Origin: Spirochaetales bacterium
Lineage (GTDB): Bacteria; Spirochaetota; Spirochaetia; UBA9216
Direction of reading: 5' to 3'
Length of the DNA stretch: 64,000 bases
Assembly (NCBI GenBank): GCA_016342585.1
Contig: JAEINK010000009.1
Location: 1 to 64,000 of the forward strand
Part shown: piece by piece, positions 62,413-64,000 of the stretch
Layout: every line of letters begins with the position of its first letter
Position numbering within the stretch: position 1 is the first letter of the stretch
Position numbers and translations under genes: made by a program
Notes under the pieces: generated by a model
Told to the model about the DNA's origin: nothing
What the model saw: the letters and a program-made list of their open reading frames with translations, nothing else
Database searches by the model: none

Positions 62413-63690
62413 ATGGGAATCAAAGAGATAAAAATACCGGATATGGGAGATTTTACGGATATTCCTGTAATAGAAATATATGTGGAAGAGGGTGAGACCG
62501 TTGAGGTAGATACGCCCCTCATAGCCCTGGAGAGTGCCAAGGCCGTCACCGACATTCCCTCCCCCTTTGGGGGAATAATCAAAGAGCTAAAGGTTGCCGA
62601 GGGTGATACAGTCTCAACAGGGACTCTAATCGTATTGATAGAAACCGGCGAAGAGACGGCAAGCCCGGAAACAGGGGATAAGGCTGCTGATACTGCAGTT
62701 GAGACTAATGCCACGGTAGAAACCAATACCAGGAAAAAAACCGATGACCCTGCCCCATCCCCTGCCGACACTGAAAAGGTGCAGGAGTTCAAAAATGAGA
62801 CTGCAGGGAATGAAGAAATCATCAACCTTCAACCCCCGGGAAGCATTTACCATGCCACACCGGCAGTAAGGCAGTATGCCCGGGAGCAGGGCGTTCAGCT
62901 ATCCGAACTTAAAGGCAGCGGCCCCAATGGCAGAATCCTGAAGGATGATGTGGATAGATCAGCGGGGGCAAAAAAACAGGGAATCGGATCAGGCTTAAAG
63001 GATTCAACAGGAAGCCTGCTGACCGAAAGAATACCCCTGACCCGTATACAGAAAATTGCCGCCCCCCGGCTCCTGAAAAGCAGTCAGACAATTCCCCATG
63101 TGACCCAATTTAACCAGGCAAATGTTATGGAGCTTGAAGCATTCAGGAAAGCACTCCCTGAAAAATTAAGCATACTTCCATTCATCATAAAGGCTGTAAC
63201 TGCCGCCCTGGTAAAATACCCGAAGTTCAACGCTTCACTCGATGAGGACGCTGGTGAAATCATCCTGAAGAGATACTACAACATTGGTATTGCCGTAAAC
63301 ACTCCGGGAGGACTTATGGTCCCCGTGGTAAAAGATGCCGACAAGAAGTCAATTTCAATCCTTGCCGGAGAGATATCCGAACTCGCCGAGCGGGCGAGAA
63401 ATGGGAAATCGGAAGTTGTAGAACTGACAGGAGCGACCTTTACCATCTCGAGTCTTGGCGGGGTCGGAGGGACGGCATTCACCCCTATAATCAATCCACC
63501 GGAAACAGCTATCCTCGGGATTTCACGAATATCCAGGCAGCCTGTCTGGAAGGGGGATGAGTTCATTCCGGGTGATATGCTCCCCCTCTCCCTGTCATAC
63601 GATCACAGGGTGATCGATGGAGCCGAAGGTGCGGAATTTACGGTTTATCTTTCAAGCCTTCTTGAAGACATCAGGCGTATACTACTTTAA
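62413..63690 (+). CDS. aceF: Dihydrolipoamide acetyltransferase (E2), single lipoyl domain
   Basis: 425 residues. One lipoyl domain with lipoate-carrying Lys43 in E-S-A-K-A-V-T, a long hydrophilic linker, the E1/E3-binding domain at about 145-182 ([20 protein letters not shown]), and the catalytic domain ending S-Y-D-H-R-V-I-D-G with active-site His398. One lipoyl domain contrasts with the three in E. coli AceF. It sits 15 bases after aceE with AAAGGAG upstream. A branched-chain or 2-oxoglutarate role is excluded by the aceE neighbour. Confidence 0.96.
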   Translation: MGIKEIKIPDMGDFTDIPVIEIYVEEGETVEVDTPLIALESAKAVTDIPSPFGGIIKELKVAEGDTVSTGTLIVLIETGEETASPETGDKAADTAVETNATVETNTRKKTDDPAPSPADTEKVQEFKNETAGNEEIINLQPPGSIYHATPAVRQYAREQGVQLSELKGSGPNGRILKDDVDRSAGAKKQGIGSGLKDSTGSLLTERIPLTRIQKIAAPRLLKSSQTIPHVTQFNQANVMELEAFRKALPEKLSILPFIIKAVTAALVKYPKFNASLDEDAGEIILKRYYNIGIAVNTPGGLMVPVVKDADKKSISILAGEISELAERARNGKSEVVELTGATFTISSLGGVGGTAFTPIINPPETAILGISRISRQPVWKGDEFIPGDMLPLSLSYDHRVIDGAEGAEFTVYLSSLLEDIRRILL

Positions 63691-63704
63691 AAAAGGAGGA
63701 GACC

Positions 63705-64000
63705 ATGACAACGAAAAAAAAGGATCTGATAGTCCTGGGTGGAGGCCCGGGTGGATATACGGCAGCCTTCAGAGCCGCCGACCTTGGTAGAAAAGTCACA
63801 ATCATCGAAAAAGAGGAAAAACTAGGGGGGGTATGCCTTAATGTGGGCTGCATCCCCTCCAAAACACTGCTCCACGCCGCAGAAGTCATCGAAGATTCCG
63901 AGAGGATTTCAGAGGCAGGAATATATTTCGAAAAACCACGGGTGGATCTTGAGAAATTGCAAAACCATAAAAGTGGTGTTATATCCAAACTCACCACCGG
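63705..64000 (+). CDS. lpd: Dihydrolipoamide dehydrogenase (E3), 5' part only
   Basis: The first ~98 residues, cut by the window end. FAD-binding [14 protein letters not shown], then the redox-active disulfide C-L-N-V-G-C in [13 protein letters not shown], all typical of E3. It reoxidises dihydrolipoate on AceF with NAD+. AAGGAGGAG precedes the ATG 14 bases after aceF. The rest must be read in the flanking sequence. Confidence 0.95.
   Translation, partial: MTTKKKDLIVLGGGPGGYTAAFRAADLGRKVTIIEKEEKLGGVCLNVGCIPSKTLLHAAEVIEDSERISEAGIYFEKPRVDLEKLQNHKSGVISKLTT

Overview
The window reads as chromosomal DNA of a free-living spirochaete (Spirochaetota). This is inferred from several things seen together: exported proteins whose signal peptides end in A-G-G-x-S-E (LivK, MsrBA), many chemotaxis receptors of unusual build, an orphan CheD, a PPi-type phosphofructokinase, and lipoprotein-rich gene content. 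No rRNA, tRNA, insertion sequence, phage gene or CRISPR array was found. Genes are tightly packed and no gap without a gene exceeds about 300 bases.

Layout. 0.1-16 kb is a signalling region. It holds a six-helix receptor-like protein, a receptor-cheW pair with a 4-helix-bundle sensor, a LuxR-type regulator, a solo periplasmic-binding lipoprotein facing a hybrid histidine kinase, leuB, a TPR-GAF-GGDEF cyclase, a cold shock protein, and a second receptor-cheW pair with a CHASE3 sensor. 16-21 kb holds a degenerate 2-hydroxyacid dehydrogenase coupled to argP, the divergent exporter argO, a membrane diguanylate cyclase, a small unknown protein and sixA. 21.5-26.3 kb is a complete livKHMGF branched-chain amino-acid ABC transporter behind a near-perfect sigma-54 promoter. 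26.5-33.4 kb is carbon metabolism: a P-loop kinase coupled to a sucrose-phosphorylase-like GH13 enzyme, a YdjC/ChbG deacetylase, a TRAP transporter and a UspA protein. 33.5-46 kb returns to signalling: another six-helix receptor, two EAL proteins with degenerate GGDEF domains, a VWA-PEGA secreted protein, a cyclic-nucleotide-binding protein, an iron alcohol dehydrogenase, a large CARDB-like lipoprotein, an unknown 206-residue protein and cheD.

46-54.5 kb holds an NfeD-stomatin pair, a coupled MFS-MBOAT-SGNH-radical SAM operon that looks like an envelope O-acylation unit, a YdbC ssDNA-binding protein, an isochorismatase-like hydrolase and a cysteine-cluster protein. 54.5-64 kb holds marC-pfp-lipoprotein, a secreted MsrB-MsrA fusion and the pyruvate dehydrogenase operon aceE-aceF-lpd, with lpd cut by the window edge.

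The strongest points for a second look are these: the sigma-54 liv promoter; the two receptor-cheW modules in which a C-terminal CheR-type tether motif, the cheW ribosome binding site and the cheW start share the same bases; the kinase-phosphorylase pair; the O-acylation operon with a probable CTG start; and the dehydrogenase that has lost two catalytic residues. All functional statements rest on motif recognition by eye; no database search was run.
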